A stretch of DNA of 64,000 nt from contig JAFSFB010000006.1 in assembly GCA_017435385.1 (NCBI GenBank), positions 1-64,000 of the forward strand, written 5' to 3'. The position numbers and the translations under genes are program-made. The notes beneath the pieces are model-generated. The model saw only the letters and a program-made list of their open reading frames with translations, was not told the origin of the DNA and did not search any database. The stretch's first letter is position 1. Each line of letters opens with the position of its first letter. This DNA comes from Clostridia bacterium (lineage in GTDB: Bacteria > Bacillota > Clostridia > Oscillospirales > Acutalibacteraceae). Positions 15,001-24,200 of this stretch are shown here, piece by piece.

Positions 15001-17325
15001 TTTACCGTTGAAGGAATCCCCGAAACAGTTACCTATGGTGACAGGTTTGAAGTACAGACTGCGGGTGCGCAGGAAGGCGGAACAGTTACCTATACCGTTT
15101 CAGGTGTGGGAGTTGACGGCAACCCCGCCGATATTGCAAAGCTCGAAACCGTTGACGGCAAGACCTATATTGAAATTACAGGTATGGGTACTGTTACCGT
15201 TAAGGCAACTTCATCCCTTGACAACTATAACGATAAAACCGCTATGAGAACCTTCACCGTTGGCAAGAAAACCCTTGCGGTTAAGGCAACTCCCGTTACA
15301 AGAACATATGACGGCACAACAGATGTTGACATTGTTGTTGAGCTTGACGGACTTCTTGCAGGTGATGAAGGAATCACGGCAACCGCAAACGGAACTCTTG
15401 CAACTCCCGATGCAGGCAAGTCAAGAACTGTTTTCATCAGCGATATCACACTTTCAGACAGCAGCAAATATCAGCCTGCAATAACATCAACTCAGGCGAA
15501 TGTTGACATTGAGAAGCTTGTTATCACAGGCTTTGAAATTACGGCAGAGGATAAAGTTTTTGATAAGACAACTGCTGCAAAGGCTACGGTTACAAAGATT
15601 TATGATGTTCTTGAAGCTGATGCGGAATATGTAAATGTCAACGGTTCGGCAGATTTTGACACAAAAGACAGAGGCGAAAACAAGACAGTTACATTCACTG
15701 CAACAGGTCTTTCAGGCGATCTGAGTTCAAACTATGTTCTTGCAGATACAGCAAAAACCGCAACCTGCAAGGCAAGCATCGTAGCAGCATCTCCCAAGGA
15801 TTTCTATGTAAGCGGACATCACAGCAATGTTGTTGTTTCCGAAGAATTTACACTCAGAGCCTTCTATATGAACGAGGTAACCGAAGTTGTATGGTCAAGC
15901 AGCAACGAAGCTGTTGCAACTGTAGATCCTCAGACAGGTGTTGTTAAGGTGGTCGGTGCAGGCCCGGCAATTATCTATGCAGCAATCGACGAAGGCTACG
16001 GAATTGATCCCGCTCAGTTCCCGATTAATGCATCCAAGAAGACCATTCAGCTTTATGCAACTCCTGAGGAGCTTATCAAAACTTATACAGGCAGAGTGCA
16101 GATTCCTGAAATTCTTTCGGCTGATTCAGAATTTGTTCCCGATGATAATAACGTTCAGCTTAAGTTTGTTTGCGAAAGCGGTGAAGACACTGTCTTTGCA
16201 GACCCGATTAACGCAGGTAAATATAAGGTCTATTATGAAATAATTGATGCCGAATTTACGGGAACAGGCTACTTTGATATGGTTATCAACAAGGGCAAGA
16301 TTGTTGTAAAAGCGGCAGATATTGAGAAGCTTTACGGCTCAACACCCGTTTATGCTCCCGTAATTACCGAGGGCGACCATATCGAAAATGCATACGGCGA
16401 AATCGAGGATATCGTTGTTTATACAAGTGATGGCGAGCCCGCAACTGCACCTGTCGGTGTTTATGATATCAATGTTTCTCTCACCATTGCAGAAAATGAT
16501 AACATCAGATTCTATGTTGATGAAGAAGTCGGCAAGCTTACGGTAAATCCTGCACCTCTCACTCTTTCGGTTAAGGACGCCGTTCGTGAATACGGTTTTG
16601 ATAACGAAGACCCCGAATATGAATATGTCGGCTTTGTTAACGGCGAAGACTCAAGCGTTCTTGCAGGCAGTCTTACATTCAAGTATGACAGCTCCGTGAC
16701 CAAGGAGTCTGCTATCGGCGAATATGAGGATGTTATAACCGCAGATTCTCTTGCAACAAGCGATAACTACACACTTACAGTTGTTTATACGGACGGTAAC
16801 GGTGCGGATCTTTCAATTGTTAAGGTTTCGGTTAAAACAATCATGGCTCCGCTTGACAGCATTACCGAAGATAACGTAACCTCAGACAACGAGGCAACAA
16901 TAAACGAAGTTATTGCCGAACTCAACGAATTCACTCCTGAGAACGAAGAGGAGCAGAAGCAGCTTCAGGAAGCTCTTGACAAGTGCAACAGCCTTCTTGC
17001 AAAGATTGAAGAAGCCCGTAAAGCTCTCGGAGAAGCTGAGGAAGAATCTGCCGTGCTTGATAAAGAGAGAGCGACTGTTTTCTGGGAGGATGATATTGAA
17101 GAATTCCTTGATAAAATCAATTCTCTTCTTGAAAATCCCAATATGAGCCCTTCAGAAATTGAAAAACTTGAAGACTACAAGGCGCAGGCAGAAGAAATAC
17201 TTGAAATTATCCATGCTCCCATAGAATACATTTCACTCCGTTTCTTCTACCTCATCTGGGACTTCCTTACCTGGATGTACAACGGCATTGGTCAGCTGTT
17301 CTCAAACTTATTCAACATCGGCTAA
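9016..17325 (+). CDS. Giant secreted surface protein, 2769 aa: FG-GAP, FN3, Ig-like and MBG/YDG domains
   Basis: The signal peptide is at 1-36 (MRKRIISAVLVAVMLIGIAQ ... AQAAEG). Residues about 195-445 carry FG-GAP/VCBS-like calcium motifs (DFNGDGYEEI, DLDKDFKDDL, DIDGDGRDEI), a likely beta-propeller. Residues about 630-955 contain long alternating Ser/Thr/Gly beta segments recalling aerolysin/ETX pore formers (hypothesis). FN3 follows at about 959-1050, an Ig-like domain at 1055-1155, Ig-like and bacterial Ig2 repeats at 1440-1715, then tandem MBG and YDG modules (KDYDGTTEAE, RTYDGTTDVD, KVFDKTTAA) up to about 2605. A charged coiled-coil stretch (2620-2725) ends in an aromatic amphipathic tail LFSNLFNIG. 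No LPXTG motif. AAGGAGG lies upstream. Probably an adhesin or enzyme scaffold on the cell surface. Confidence 0.85.
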   Translation: MRKRIISAVLVAVMLIGIAQIGVTNRNIQFGIYAQAAEGESLLQMLDINDTAVNVPNDKDNPYGPGSLNMFPRMELMYYDNVHNNNSVYYRRVYDYDQRKQPIIWDNEEFSKTPARKFEASQSAAFDPTGVGKQNYVATVGYVACDAPNNAKGLQYYLRVEDSFGNVFAEYNLGQIYDTLSPDDYNLPDGYEINAFLAITSGDFNGDGYEEIAVYDLEPTTSACAIKIFSYNNSSRTLIQRNNMQVRNACYGGTLPIKVTTNWPIVQLTASDLDKDFKDDLIVTASFPHRRYTNTKNTDYAMPRTSIVTYSGSFSYNVNATFEHAWDYSEFDSGNTSGKTQISCYGSAAVGDIDGDGRDEIVYAGYDLSTDERNNTDTSGINKSYANVGVIEYSDGVYKKGAGGVCQYVKINPNIAAGLYEHNGQSPIALACFNPVGTGGKDYVFIGGSVYSLRTDGGSQTPVDLSHNHPAADYGFKLEYEASDWDSIYSQGTEDYYGNSKTKHHNIWIESVATGNFLNDENAGEQLVFIVGRKSSEGHNFRHDVVQIATDPKDKLIASRFAINYKTGTSYKRNMTYTAMDIDDDGMILQFVEKDSYFSDPNIVAVLQAAPYFEDLVLLNEDYCEDGSTVFGKSSGSGTSETHGFNVTASIITGYEQDITCFGVKLGGVDFEVEVSASVGGEWEDATEKTTSVEYSSPSTEDRVILTMTPYIRYVYNMWTPQFTTPTRAEYNATCASLKDDAAALQNYKNEVLRTTNTHGWGQTVPAGWSKYIMCVPETPRLSMITVTEFDKVAESTGEFEAIRGNVLNHSIGDPSTYNHNESSLRDFSGGSDVVSDGLDMSDSDYIWVSKGGGTVTQSIEEMSSSASSVTWGAGITTTMVGNAGGVKAGASAGVEYTGSYTTMNCSSTYIAGTVAGMPTAENGETAGFDFQWRFGSWKERLNNQDCLVLGFITKNVKMPLKSPKNLAIKDSTATTITLNWEKAGGEWTQVYMITDNDTNPYFLIDTIDSDKNEYTVEGLNPNTKYTFALRSTDSVGSEASIYTAPVSGKTKYAEGVEVPHIDHISDIHALSGSDVNIKAVATAVDGGTLTYQWQEQVEENDVYVWQNIKNQINAIMPIIDVTDDYNGKRYRCEVGQLIDGKVAYVYSNTVTLYVGQGGTTTSLAISEPYGAASGSYQVENVKINTAVTELVAKVGTDNYSIAKLADGNYILTLKEESDTAVYQYIADETAKAAIEAAITNKQETVTLDAANLAEIVTYSEYVTESRVSTGISDNAVFVQVSEEDVAAGKNTFILKETVYIPDPTDPENETAGTTETIEHKVTYTKTYTEGTKTLYVVPVTEEIESVDGEGNVTTTSRSFDTYYYIDSADTAMTEPVEVTVQVMGYVQAADSSKTYTMETETAVVTFEKEIEETYYTTTVVAGDTVTLAALVESTSVGMNMVPTGNVCFKISLNGDSSKETKYEIPLTKYSETKGSAVTEWTPSEDGTYTIVATYYGNSRLLSSSSESLTYTAYEVSGAGTKEVKSFVMNCNDTVINNTSINLAPALNVTSVTSNETELEDVVTTPYSLESDNTIVYEVRMEYSEAPEGSYIIENNVFTATVNGTYFITATYTDGEGADAQTFTYTKKINVVTTAGEQQPIYFQNSSITVYTTQKTVKNELSNFNAGATVRYKSTDESVATVDETGLVTIHKSGVTSIVATSSVSGKDDVEATYLLYINKQPLTLSVPDDIVVTYGQTQEEALEIIAASGLVVKTNGGVVDNISYSDITGKANDEPTYSITYKQGSGIGRYSVTINEVSSVLYDVTNIGGYFEVVQKEIGNDDIESVNVETKDYDGTTEAELSVTFKEGVLVSNDVVEAEVEGEFDTSEAGENKLVGYQITKLTGPNSGNYVLAANVSGNSTGTIEKAPISVTMPRTTSVVYDGEIKSVNVLAYSNGLYYNDFTVKYVDENGVETTEPVNAGKYNVVIELADPDNFTIKNAYDASLVIKSATQDVFTVEGIPETVTYGDRFEVQTAGAQEGGTVTYTVSGVGVDGNPADIAKLETVDGKTYIEITGMGTVTVKATSSLDNYNDKTAMRTFTVGKKTLAVKATPVTRTYDGTTDVDIVVELDGLLAGDEGITATANGTLATPDAGKSRTVFISDITLSDSSKYQPAITSTQANVDIEKLVITGFEITAEDKVFDKTTAAKATVTKIYDVLEADAEYVNVNGSADFDTKDRGENKTVTFTATGLSGDLSSNYVLADTAKTATCKASIVAASPKDFYVSGHHSNVVVSEEFTLRAFYMNEVTEVVWSSSNEAVATVDPQTGVVKVVGAGPAIIYAAIDEGYGIDPAQFPINASKKTIQLYATPEELIKTYTGRVQIPEILSADSEFVPDDNNVQLKFVCESGEDTVFADPINAGKYKVYYEIIDAEFTGTGYFDMVINKGKIVVKAADIEKLYGSTPVYAPVITEGDHIENAYGEIEDIVVYTSDGEPATAPVGVYDINVSLTIAENDNIRFYVDEEVGKLTVNPAPLTLSVKDAVREYGFDNEDPEYEYVGFVNGEDSSVLAGSLTFKYDSSVTKESAIGEYEDVITADSLATSDNYTLTVVYTDGNGADLSIVKVSVKTIMAPLDSITEDNVTSDNEATINEVIAELNEFTPENEEEQKQLQEALDKCNSLLAKIEEARKALGEAEEESAVLDKERATVFWEDDIEEFLDKINSLLENPNMSPSEIEKLEDYKAQAEEILEIIHAPIEYISLRFFYLIWDFLTWMYNGIGQLFSNLFNIG

Positions 17326-17334
17326 ATTAAACAA

Positions 17335-17368
17335 AACAGCCTGCTGAGAAATCAGCAGGCTGTTTTAT
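17335..17368 (+). terminator. Terminator after the giant surface gene
   Basis: A perfect 13-bp stem (17335-17347 with 17352-17364) with a GAAA loop and a short T tail. It may also serve the convergent gene ending at 17431. Confidence 0.85.
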
Positions 17369-17430
17369 TAGAATACAATAATTAAGAAATCAATTTATAT
17401 ACTGCATAACATTGTTTTTGCAGTCAAATA

Positions 17431-20400
17431 TTACTGTTCAACGATCATGCTGATTTTAAACAGCTTTTTGAAAAACGAAACTATTCTCTGGAAGAAACCG
17501 GAGTTCACCGAAACCTTTTCCGAATCCGACACGGTTTCTCCGTTTGAGTTTTTAACGGGAGTGCCGTCAGGCTCAACAGCCTCTGCGGTCACTGTTTTTG
17601 TTCCGCTTTCAAATTTTACGTCAAACTCCGTTCCCTCGCCGCTCATTACGCCGTCAACATACCATCTGACCTTTACGGGTATATCGCTTTTGACGACGGC
17701 GGTAAGGCGGAGCGTTTCGCCGTATTTTATCGTTCTTGAGCCGGGATTGTTTCTGATTGATATTTTTACATTTTTCTTTGACTGTTCATAAATAAGATGC
17801 TCACCGTATGCGGCTTCGTCATCGAATTCGTCACCGCAGTCGGAGCAGGTGTATTTTGTCTTTTCAAAAATTGCATTAAAAACAAGGTCCTCGGCAGGCA
17901 TGGTGTCGGGGATTTCTTTGTCCCAGCCGGTAAATGTATAACCCTGTTTTACGGGCTGAACAAAATCGGGAATAACAGCGCCGTAAAGGCAGCTTATCGA
18001 TGTTTCGGCTCCGTCCGAAACGGTTGTGACGGTATATAACTGTCTGTCGATATATGCTTTAAGAACAAGAGAATTATCGGCATGCACGGTTCCCGAAAGA
18101 ATGCTTTTTTCTGTGTTGAGAACAAAGCCTGTTCCGACAGAATATCCTGCGTTTACGGTTGTGTCTGTGGTGCCGTTGAAGGTCTGCGTGACAACCGAAT
18201 ATGAACCGTCCGGTGCCATCGTGTAGGTTTCAACGGTATATACGGTTTTGGCAGAAGCCGTCCACACCGCTTTGAATGTCTTTCCGTCAACATCATCCAT
18301 CGTGCCTACCTCGGGAGTCCAGCCCATAAAGATATATCCGGGCTTAGCAGGGGATTCGGGAGCTTCGATCACGGAACCGAATGCCACGGAAAAGCTCTTT
18401 TCAGCGGAACCGTCTGACCATGAACCGCTGTTTGCATCAAAGACTGCATCGTAGCTGTTTACGCTCCATACAGCGGTGAATTCAAGATCGGAATCGGAAA
18501 TATTGTCAGGGACTTCGGGAGTCCATCCCATAAAGGTATGACCGGTCTTTTCGGGATCGTGCGGAACTGCAATCTTATCGTCATATTTATAAGCTTCAAC
18601 GGTTTTGGCTCCGTCAACGGTCCATGTGACCGTATAGCTGTTCTTTTCAAAATTCGGTTTTATTTCGGAGGGGAGATTTTCGTTGACCGAAATCGGGAAA
18701 TCAAGCGGCTCGCCGTTTTCATCGATCCATCCGTGCTGGCTGTGTCCCTTGGGTGCTTCGGGCTTTTCGGGCTCGGCAATTTCGCTTCCGTACAGGCATT
18801 CAACCGTTTCGCCGTTGATTACTGCCGAATATTTTATTCTGTCGATATAAACCCTGAGAACGAGCGACCCGTCAGCGGATATGTTTCCGACGAGAACACT
18901 CTTTTCGGTGTTGAGCTCAAAGCCCTTTTCGATATCGTAAACGGCTTCGGCTTCGGTGTCGGTGGTGCCTGAAAGAAGCTGAACGGACTCCGTGTATGTG
19001 CCGTCGGAGTTCATGGTGTAGGTTTCGACGGTATATTTTGTGTCTGTTGCGGCTGACCAGACGGCGGAAAACTCTTTGCCGTTCACATCGTTCATTATGC
19101 TGACCTCGGGAGTCCAGCCTTCAAAAACATAGCCCTGTTTAACGGGATTTCTGGGCGTATAGATTTTTGAATCAAAATCAACGGAATGGATTTTCTGCGT
19201 TGAGCCGTCTGCCCATGCACCGCCGTTTGCGTTGAAGACGGCATTGCAGCTGTTTGCTTTCCAGGTTGCGTTGAATGACAGATCCTCCGCAGGCATTGTG
19301 TCGGGAACGGCAGGAACCCATCCCTTGAAGGAATAGCCCGTTTTTTCGGGGTCGGAGGGCGTTGTGACCGTTGCTCCCTCGGCAACCGACTGAATGTTTT
19401 CGGTGCCGTCGGAGATCCATGTTATGCTGAAATATCGGGGAGTTACGGTAATGTGACAGCTTGCGGTAATGCCTTCGCCTGCTTCAGCGGTTACGGTTGC
19501 GCTGCCTGCGGAAACTGCGGTCACAAGTCCGTTTTTGTCAACGGTTGCAACTGCCGTGTTATCCGAGGACCATTCTATGCTTCTGTCAGCGGCAGAATCG
19601 GGAACAACGGAAGCGGTAAGCTGACAGGTCTGCTTGTTGATTATCTCAACTGCGGCGGATGACAGCGTTATTCCCGTGACCGTGTGATCATTGCAGGCTC
19701 TGAAGGGTATTTGATTGTCGGCGGCATATTCCTTCGCAAAGCAATTCTCGCTTTCTGAGCATATATAAGCGCCGTTTGAGATAATGTTTTCTCCGATTGC
19801 CGTTGTGCTTTCGGGTATGTGAACATATTCGAGCTTATCGCAAAGGAAGAAGGCGTTGGCTTCTATTGATGCGGTGCTTTCGGCAACAACAACTCTTTCA
19901 AGGTTTTCGGCATTGTGGAATGCGCTGTTTTTTATTGTCAAGGTTCCCTCGGGGATCACATAAGCAGAGTTTTTGCTGTTTAACGGATACTGAATAAGCT
20001 CGGTTTTGTCCTTTGTAAAAAGAACACCGTGTTCATCGTTTGAATAGTTCTGGTTTGCTGAATCGACAGCTATAAAGCCGAGGTTGCAGTTAAAGAATAC
20101 TCCGCTTCCGATCGTTACAACACTTGCGGGAATTTCTGCCGAAGCTAACCTGCGGCAGTTTTCAAATGAATTGTCCGCAAGGCTTATAACGCCGTCGGGA
20201 ATGCTATATGCGGTTTCCTTGCTGTTATCGGGGAATTTGATAAGCTCTGATTTATCCTTGGAGAAAAGAACGCCGTTTCCGTCGTCAGAATAGTTTGAAT
20301 TACCGTCATCAACAAAAACAGCTTCCAGAGAGAAGCACCAACCGAAGGCATCCTTGCCTATTGACGATACTGAGGCGGGAATGTTTATGCTTTTGATTCC

Positions 20401-21012
20401 CGAAGCGTAGAATGCTTCATCGCCTATTTTTTCAAGACCTTCGGGGAGAGAGATTTCCGTAAGGTTTTCGCTGTGGCGGAAAGAATCCTCGCAGATCACT
20501 TTTACCTGATCGGGAACGGAATATGATGTTTCGCTGTTGCCTGCGGGATACTGAATAAGCTCCGTTTTCCCTTTTGTGAAAAGAACGCCGGTCTGATCGG
20601 TTTCGTAGCTTTGGTTATTGCTGTCCACATTTATTTCCGTGAGAGAAAGGCATTGTGAAAAAGCAAAGTCACCGATCTTTGAAACGCTTTCCGGGATGCT
20701 TACCGTTTCGAGATCGTCGCAGCCGTAAAAAGCGTAATCGCATATTTCCGTAACTCCGCTTCCGATATCAACGGATATGATTTCCGTGGCGATGCTTTTC
20801 CACGGACTCATGGTTGCGGGGAAGCTGTCCATTGCACCCGTTCCGTTGACGGCAAGGGTACCCGTTTCGCTGTTGAAGGTCCACGAGAGCTCGTCTCCGC
20901 AGACTCCGTTGAAGGACTCGGCGTTTCCCTGAACCGTAAAAAGAGATACGGAGCCAAGCGAGATGAATGCGGACAGAATAATTGCCAAGGAGCGGATCAG
21001 AATCCTTTTCAT
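17431..21012 (-). CDS. Secreted BspA-type LRR / InlB-repeat protein, 1193 aa
   Basis: The signal peptide is at 1-32 (MKRILIRSLAIILSAFISLG ... GNAES). Residues about 75-425 are BspA-type leucine-rich repeats (ICDYAFYGCDDLETVSIPES, IGDEAFYASGIKSINIPAS), interrupted by NYSDDGNGVLFSKDK-type loops. Residues about 440-520 form a bacterial Ig2 domain (TAVSAGSATVTAEAGEG). About 525-1085 hold InlB B-repeat/Flg_new units (KTGYSFKGWVPAVPDTMP, PGYIFMGWTPEVGTM). A CxxC finger (YTCSDCGDEFDDEAAYGEHL) follows, then an Ig-like segment and a tail FFQRIVSFFKKLFKI. GGAGG lies upstream of the ATG. It is convergent with the 2769-aa gene and divergent from the next giant gene. Probably a surface adhesin. Confidence 0.87.
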   Translation of the reverse strand: MKRILIRSLAIILSAFISLGSVSLFTVQGNAESFNGVCGDELSWTFNSETGTLAVNGTGAMDSFPATMSPWKSIATEIISVDIGSGVTEICDYAFYGCDDLETVSIPESVSKIGDFAFSQCLSLTEINVDSNNQSYETDQTGVLFTKGKTELIQYPAGNSETSYSVPDQVKVICEDSFRHSENLTEISLPEGLEKIGDEAFYASGIKSINIPASVSSIGKDAFGWCFSLEAVFVDDGNSNYSDDGNGVLFSKDKSELIKFPDNSKETAYSIPDGVISLADNSFENCRRLASAEIPASVVTIGSGVFFNCNLGFIAVDSANQNYSNDEHGVLFTKDKTELIQYPLNSKNSAYVIPEGTLTIKNSAFHNAENLERVVVAESTASIEANAFFLCDKLEYVHIPESTTAIGENIISNGAYICSESENCFAKEYAADNQIPFRACNDHTVTGITLSSAAVEIINKQTCQLTASVVPDSAADRSIEWSSDNTAVATVDKNGLVTAVSAGSATVTAEAGEGITASCHITVTPRYFSITWISDGTENIQSVAEGATVTTPSDPEKTGYSFKGWVPAVPDTMPAEDLSFNATWKANSCNAVFNANGGAWADGSTQKIHSVDFDSKIYTPRNPVKQGYVFEGWTPEVSIMNDVNGKEFSAVWSAATDTKYTVETYTMNSDGTYTESVQLLSGTTDTEAEAVYDIEKGFELNTEKSVLVGNISADGSLVLRVYIDRIKYSAVINGETVECLYGSEIAEPEKPEAPKGHSQHGWIDENGEPLDFPISVNENLPSEIKPNFEKNSYTVTWTVDGAKTVEAYKYDDKIAVPHDPEKTGHTFMGWTPEVPDNISDSDLEFTAVWSVNSYDAVFDANSGSWSDGSAEKSFSVAFGSVIEAPESPAKPGYIFMGWTPEVGTMDDVDGKTFKAVWTASAKTVYTVETYTMAPDGSYSVVTQTFNGTTDTTVNAGYSVGTGFVLNTEKSILSGTVHADNSLVLKAYIDRQLYTVTTVSDGAETSISCLYGAVIPDFVQPVKQGYTFTGWDKEIPDTMPAEDLVFNAIFEKTKYTCSDCGDEFDDEAAYGEHLIYEQSKKNVKISIRNNPGSRTIKYGETLRLTAVVKSDIPVKVRWYVDGVMSGEGTEFDVKFESGTKTVTAEAVEPDGTPVKNSNGETVSDSEKVSVNSGFFQRIVSFFKKLFKISMIVEQ

Positions 21013-21053
21013 ATGAAATCCTCCCGATTAACGCTGTTTTATAAATATAAGCT

Positions 21054-21082
21054 ATCGTAACATTAAAAAAAATAAAAATCAA
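21054..21082 (-). promoter_or_regulatory. Promoter of the BspA/InlB-type gene
   Basis: Minus strand -35 TTGATT (21082-21077), a 17-bp spacer and -10 TACGAT (21059-21054). Confidence 0.55.
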
Positions 21083-21113
21083 TACTATTCACTGTTAAAA
21101 TGTATAATTTTAC

Positions 21114-21141
21114 TTGATTTTTAATTATTTTTTATTATAAT
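21114..21141 (+). promoter_or_regulatory. Promoter of the NAGPA/cell-wall-binding giant gene
   Basis: -35 TTGATT (21114-21119), a 16-bp spacer and -10 TATAAT (21136-21141) in a very A/T-rich divergent region. Confidence 0.6.
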
Positions 21142-21206
21142 TTATAATGGGATTTATTATGCCCAAAAGCATATAACATGCGTTTTACAGTGGAGGAATG
21201 ATAATT

Positions 21207-24200
21207 ATGTTGCTGTTCAGGAGAGTAATAGCGTGGATACTTTCGGCTATTCTCGGATTCTCTTCATTACCCGTTACGGAGTTTGATCCGGGAGCGGATA
21301 TTGAAGCAGGCAAAGGCTTTTTTGAAAGCATCTTTGACTCAAAGAAGGAGGAGGTTTCGCTCTGGAGCATCCTTGTTGAAATGAATGCTTTGCTGGTGCG
21401 CTATATCGGCTCGGGCGATGTTTCCGATGAACAGATTTCAGAGGCGGTGGATTCGATGGATTCGGCTACCGCTCATTCTGCCGTGTCGGATCTGAGCGCC
21501 ATTGAGGCATTTGCCGATAAGCTGTCGTTAAAAGAGCTGAGATCGCTTTCCAAAACGAATACTGCAAGGTCGATCGGTTTCATGAACAATGCGCTCGGCC
21601 TGAAATCTGTGTTTTTCTCATCCTTGTCTTCACCCGATGCTTCAAACATGATTCTCGGCGGAAAAATTGAGGTAGAGGACAGCGCAGGCACGGGAGCGGT
21701 TTCGGGTAATTCCGTAACCGTAACCGTAAAGGGTAAGCTTGCCGCAAGCGAAACGAACACCGTTAAAATATACAACAGAACAAATGCGATCTCGACGCTT
21801 ACGTTCGATTACAGCGCATCAAACTATAAATCCTTCAGTCTCGGAAATTCTTCGGGCACATATACTGCGCTGCTTTATCCCGGCTCATATGTTTCGTTTA
21901 CGATCGAGGCGGGCACGCCGTATAAAACCGCAAAGCTTCAGATGAGCAATTTCAGTCTTGTTGCGGCGGCAGAATCCTCCAATGTTAAATTTGAATATAA
22001 TTCATCTTACGGCACCGTAACTGTTGACGGGACTGCGGTTGCTGACGGTGCTATCAGGGAAGTAACGCTTGCCGACGGCGCAACTCTTGTTGCTTCCGCA
22101 GCAGGCAACGGACGCTTCCTTGGCTGGATCAATCCTTCAACAGGTCTTATTCTCTCCACTTCTGCTTCATATAAACTGACACCCGTTGCCGATATGGCGG
22201 TCAGAGCTGTTTTTGTAGGCTCAACGGGCGTGGCTTATTTCCGTGCGCTCGGAGGCAACTATCTTTTTGACGATCTGAACCGTGCGATGGAATATGCTTC
22301 TGCTTCGGGCTGCAGCACGGTCGTTTCCGTAAATGACGGAACGGTTCCTGCAGGTGATTATACGATCCCTTCGGGTGTAACGCTGCTGATCCCCTTCGAT
22401 GATGCGAACACAATATACACAACAGATCCCGAAATCGTCAGCGATGCTTATACAAAGCCGACCGCATATCGGACTCTTACGATGGAAACCGGTTCAAACA
22501 TAACGGTCAACGGCTCGCTTTGCCTGCCTGCCAAGCACTATTCCGCTCACGGAAGCAAGACAAACGGTGCTTCCCCCGTCGGTGCATGTCCGTTTATCAG
22601 AATGAACAGCGGAAGCTCCGTTACTGTCAACAGCGGCGGAAAGCTTTATGCTTACGGCTTCATTACAGGCGCCGGCACTATTACCGCCAAAAAAGGTGCG
22701 GATGTTTATGAATATTTTCAGATCATGGACTTCAGAGGCGGTTCGCAGACAACCGATATGGATAACGGCGTTTTTCCGCTCTCGCAGTATTATATCCAGA
22801 ACATTGAAGTTCCGCTGACGATTGAAGCGGGAGCAAGAGAAAACTGCTTTGCCTCCATGACTATGTCGGGCATGGATTTCGGAACATCTGTCGAGTTTAT
22901 TTCATCAGACGCAGGCATGTTCAATCTTTCTTCCGGCTCCGTTACAAAGAGATATGACGAAAAAACAGACAGACTTGTATTTGAATTTGACGGCGTTATG
23001 TCGATATCTCCCATAGAAATGGAATTCGGCACGGGTCTGCTTGCAACAAAGATCAATTCCCGTGATTATGAGCTTCCCATAAACGGAAACATAACCGTTA
23101 AGGCGAACAGCGGAACGATAACTCTCGCTCAGGATGTTGCGATGCTTCCGGGTTCGGAATTCATTATCGGCGAGAATGCAAAGTGCATAATCGCTTCGGG
23201 ATGCAATGTTTATGTTTATGATTCGGCTGAATGGGGCGATTTCTGCGGCGCAAAAAATCAGAAATTCATTCCCGTTCAGTATGCACCCGGCAGAAAATAT
23301 AACAGAACGGCGGCTGATCTGAAGGATGCAAAAATTCAGATTGACGGTATTCTTGATGCATCAAACGGCTTCCTTTACACAACTGCGGGAGGTGCCGATC
23401 TGTGCAGTTCCGCTAAGGGCAAGATCATCCTGAAGAAGGGATCTCAATCAAAAACTTATCAGCTTGTTCAGAATGTAGGATATACGGAAATTCCGATCAC
23501 ACCTGCTAAGCTCAGAAACGCCGACGGAACTTATATGCTTCCTTCGGCTTCAACCTCAACGAGCTATTTTGTTGACGGTGTGTGGCGTGAGCACAGCGGA
23601 CACTCATATACGGAAAAGCTTGTTTCCGAGGCAACCTGTGAAACTGCGGGAATAAAGAGCTTTACCTGCTTCTGCGGAAGCACCTATACGGAATCGTCAC
23701 CCGCCAAGGGGCATACTCCGGGTGCGGCTGCAGACTGCGATTCGGCTCAGACCTGCACGGTATGCGGAAAGGAGCTTAATGCCGCTCTCGGGCATAATTA
23801 CAGCTCCGTAACGGTTATGCCCGATTGCACGAAAGAAGGCTATACGACCCATACCTGCCTTCGCTGCGGAGATTCTTATATTGACGGCAAAACGCCTGCC
23901 AAGGGTCATGCTCCGGGTGCCGCCGCAACCTGCACAAGCAATCAGATATGCACCGTTTGCGGTGTTGAAGTCAAGCCCGCAACGGGTCATGATTATCAGG
24001 CAACCGTAACGGCTCCCACATGCACGGAAAAGGGTTATACAACCCATAGCTGCCTTAACTGCGGCGATACATATACAGACAGCGAAACGCCTGCAAAGGG
24101 ACATGCTCCCGGTGCGGACGCAACCTGCACACAGCCTCAGATATGCACCGTTTGCGGTGTAACGCTCAAATCGGAAAACGGCCATGTTCCGGGAGCGGAA